DNA from: Hyphomicrobiales bacterium
GTDB lineage: Bacteria > Pseudomonadota > Alphaproteobacteria > Rhizobiales > Xanthobacteraceae
Assembly (NCBI GenBank): GCA_023266695.1
Contig: JAHFPO010000001.1
Span: 15,825 to 49,870 of the forward strand
Length of the DNA: 34,046 nucleotides
Direction of reading: 5' to 3'
Shown here one piece after another: positions 33,319-34,046 of this stretch (position 1 is the first letter of the stretch; every line of letters starts with the position of its first letter). Both the position numbers and the translations under genes were made by a program. The notes beneath the pieces were generated by a model. It was not told the DNA's origin. It did not search any database and saw only the letters and a list, made by a program, of their open reading frames with translations.

Positions 33319-33918
33319 TTAGATCACCGAGAGCGCGCTCGGCTCAATGCGGAACTGTTTATCGCAATGGCTGCATTTCACCTCACCATTCCTGGGTTTT
33401 TTGTAGTCCAGATTCAGCCGCATTCCGCACTCGCAAACATATCCTACGACATTCGCGGGGTTCCCAACCACCAACGCGTATTCTGGCACGTCTGTCGTCA
33501 CCACCGCGCCAGCACCGACCATACAATAGCTGCCGAGTATCACGCCGCATATGATGGTGGCATTGGCGCCGACCGAGGCGCCCTTTTTCACGAGCGTGGG
33601 GATGATCTCGTATCGGTCGTTGAAGGCGCGTGGGTAAAGATCGTTAGTGAACGCCATGTGCGGCCCCAGCAACACGTCGTCCTCCACCGTGACCCCCTTG
33701 TAAAGCGAGATGCCGTTCTGGATCTTGACTCGATCGCCGATCTGCACGCCGAAGTCGACGTATACTCCCTTGCCGAGTTTGCAATTTGCGCCGATGCGGG
33801 CCCCTGACATGACCTGGCATTGGTGCCAGATGTATGTACCGGCACCGATGACGGCATCGGCCGCCACCTCTGCGGTCGGATGGACGAAGTAAGGCTTCTC
33901 AGCACGCTCATCGGACAT
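33319..33918 (-). CDS. Left-handed beta-helix N-acyltransferase with C-terminal zinc ribbon
   Basis: A 199-residue hexapeptide-repeat acyltransferase. Repeats run from about 18 to 145 (IGAGTYIWHQCQVMSGARIGAN, LGKGVYVDFGVQIGDRVKIQ, ILGSYCMVGAGAVVTTDVPEYALVVGNPANVVGYV). The GPHMAFTNDLYPRA loop matches WbpD/WlbB-type enzymes that acetylate amino-sugar nucleotides. The end has CEC at 162-164 and CSHC at 182-185, a likely zinc ribbon. ATG 33918 is chosen on family length. The DNA is less GC-rich than its neighbours in places (about 48% over 33361-33420). It overlaps the glycosyltransferase end by 11 bases, so both belong to a surface-glycan gene set. Confidence 0.88.
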   Translation of the reverse strand: MSDERAEKPYFVHPTAEVAADAVIGAGTYIWHQCQVMSGARIGANCKLGKGVYVDFGVQIGDRVKIQNGISLYKGVTVEDDVLLGPHMAFTNDLYPRAFNDRYEIIPTLVKKGASVGANATIICGVILGSYCMVGAGAVVTTDVPEYALVVGNPANVVGYVCECGMRLNLDYKKPRNGEVKCSHCDKQFRIEPSALSVI

Positions 33919-34046
33919 GGGCTGGATGCTCCAAGAGTTCAGTATAGATGGCCTGGATCGCGTTCGACATGGCGTGCGTGGAATAGCGGCTCGCCGCGCG
34001 CTCATATGCACGCCGGCCCATGGCTTCCCAGCGGGACGGATTGGCG
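33908..34046 (-). CDS. Glycosyltransferase, C-terminal fragment (cut by window edge)
   Basis: The minus strand reads in from the right edge as NPSRWEAMGRRAYERAASRYS...AIYTELLEHPAHVR, then TGA at 33908-33910. The pattern Asn-Pro-x2-Trp-x2-Met-Gly-x3-Tyr is the usual end of family 4-type (GT-B) glycosyltransferases, where the last helix packs back on the N-terminal domain. About 45 residues are visible. It overlaps the acyltransferase start by 11 bases, so they are co-transcribed. The sugar donor cannot be told from this piece. Confidence 0.65.
   Translation of the reverse strand, partial: ANPSRWEAMGRRAYERAASRYSTHAMSNAIQAIYTELLEHPAHVR

Overview
The window is gene-dense, GC-rich bacterial chromosome. 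Gene content and order point to an alphaproteobacterium: the run accA-xerD / aroK-aroB-CorC / bolA / J-domain / cobS-cobT / rpmB / Suv3-like helicase / S4 protein / 7Fe ferredoxin / CarD / M48 protease is characteristic of that class (Rhodospirillales or Hyphomicrobiales-like). I cannot name a genus. I see no rRNA, tRNA, CRISPR array, insertion sequence or prophage. Almost everything is core housekeeping.

Left part (1-6.2 kb): a left-truncated aspartate kinase (lysC, minus) is divergent from ubiG and a DMT-family permease (plus). A minus-strand set follows: comF, a nitrilase-family amidohydrolase and a DUF1178 protein, the last two coupled through a GTGA overlap. comF is divergent from a BioC/NDUFAF5-type methyltransferase.

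6.2-12.2 kb: a minus-strand row runs ppiC - argJ - mutT - flp pilin, next to divergent secA. Between ppiC and secA lies an unlisted minus-strand frame encoding a SEC-C zinc motif.

12.2-16.1 kb: a YafK-type L,D-transpeptidase lipoprotein, accA, xerD and a 47-residue membrane protein whose stop overlaps the xerD start (TAATG), all minus.

16.1-24.2 kb: aroK-aroB-CorC/HlyC (plus), bolA (minus), then a J-domain protein, cobS, cobT and a phytase-like esterase (plus). cobS/cobT indicate aerobic cobalamin synthesis; CobN is not in the window.

24.2-30.8 kb: rpmB (minus, with a good sigma70-type promoter), a DUF3108 exported protein, a Suv3-like helicase with a 200-residue low-complexity tail, an S4-domain RNA-binding protein that appears frameshifted near its 3' end, a 7Fe ferredoxin, and carD. 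carD is preceded by a 330-base leader holding a promoter, an intrinsic terminator and several hairpins.

30.8-34.0 kb: an SNase-like protein overlaps an M48 lipoprotein protease (minus). At the right edge, a left-handed beta-helix acyltransferase and the end of a glycosyltransferase mark the start of a surface-polysaccharide cluster.

I found no convincing new multi-gene system. The most interesting signals are small: the SEC-C micro-ORF beside secA, the apparent S4 frameshift next to a 9-bp triple repeat, and the structured carD leader with an early terminator.
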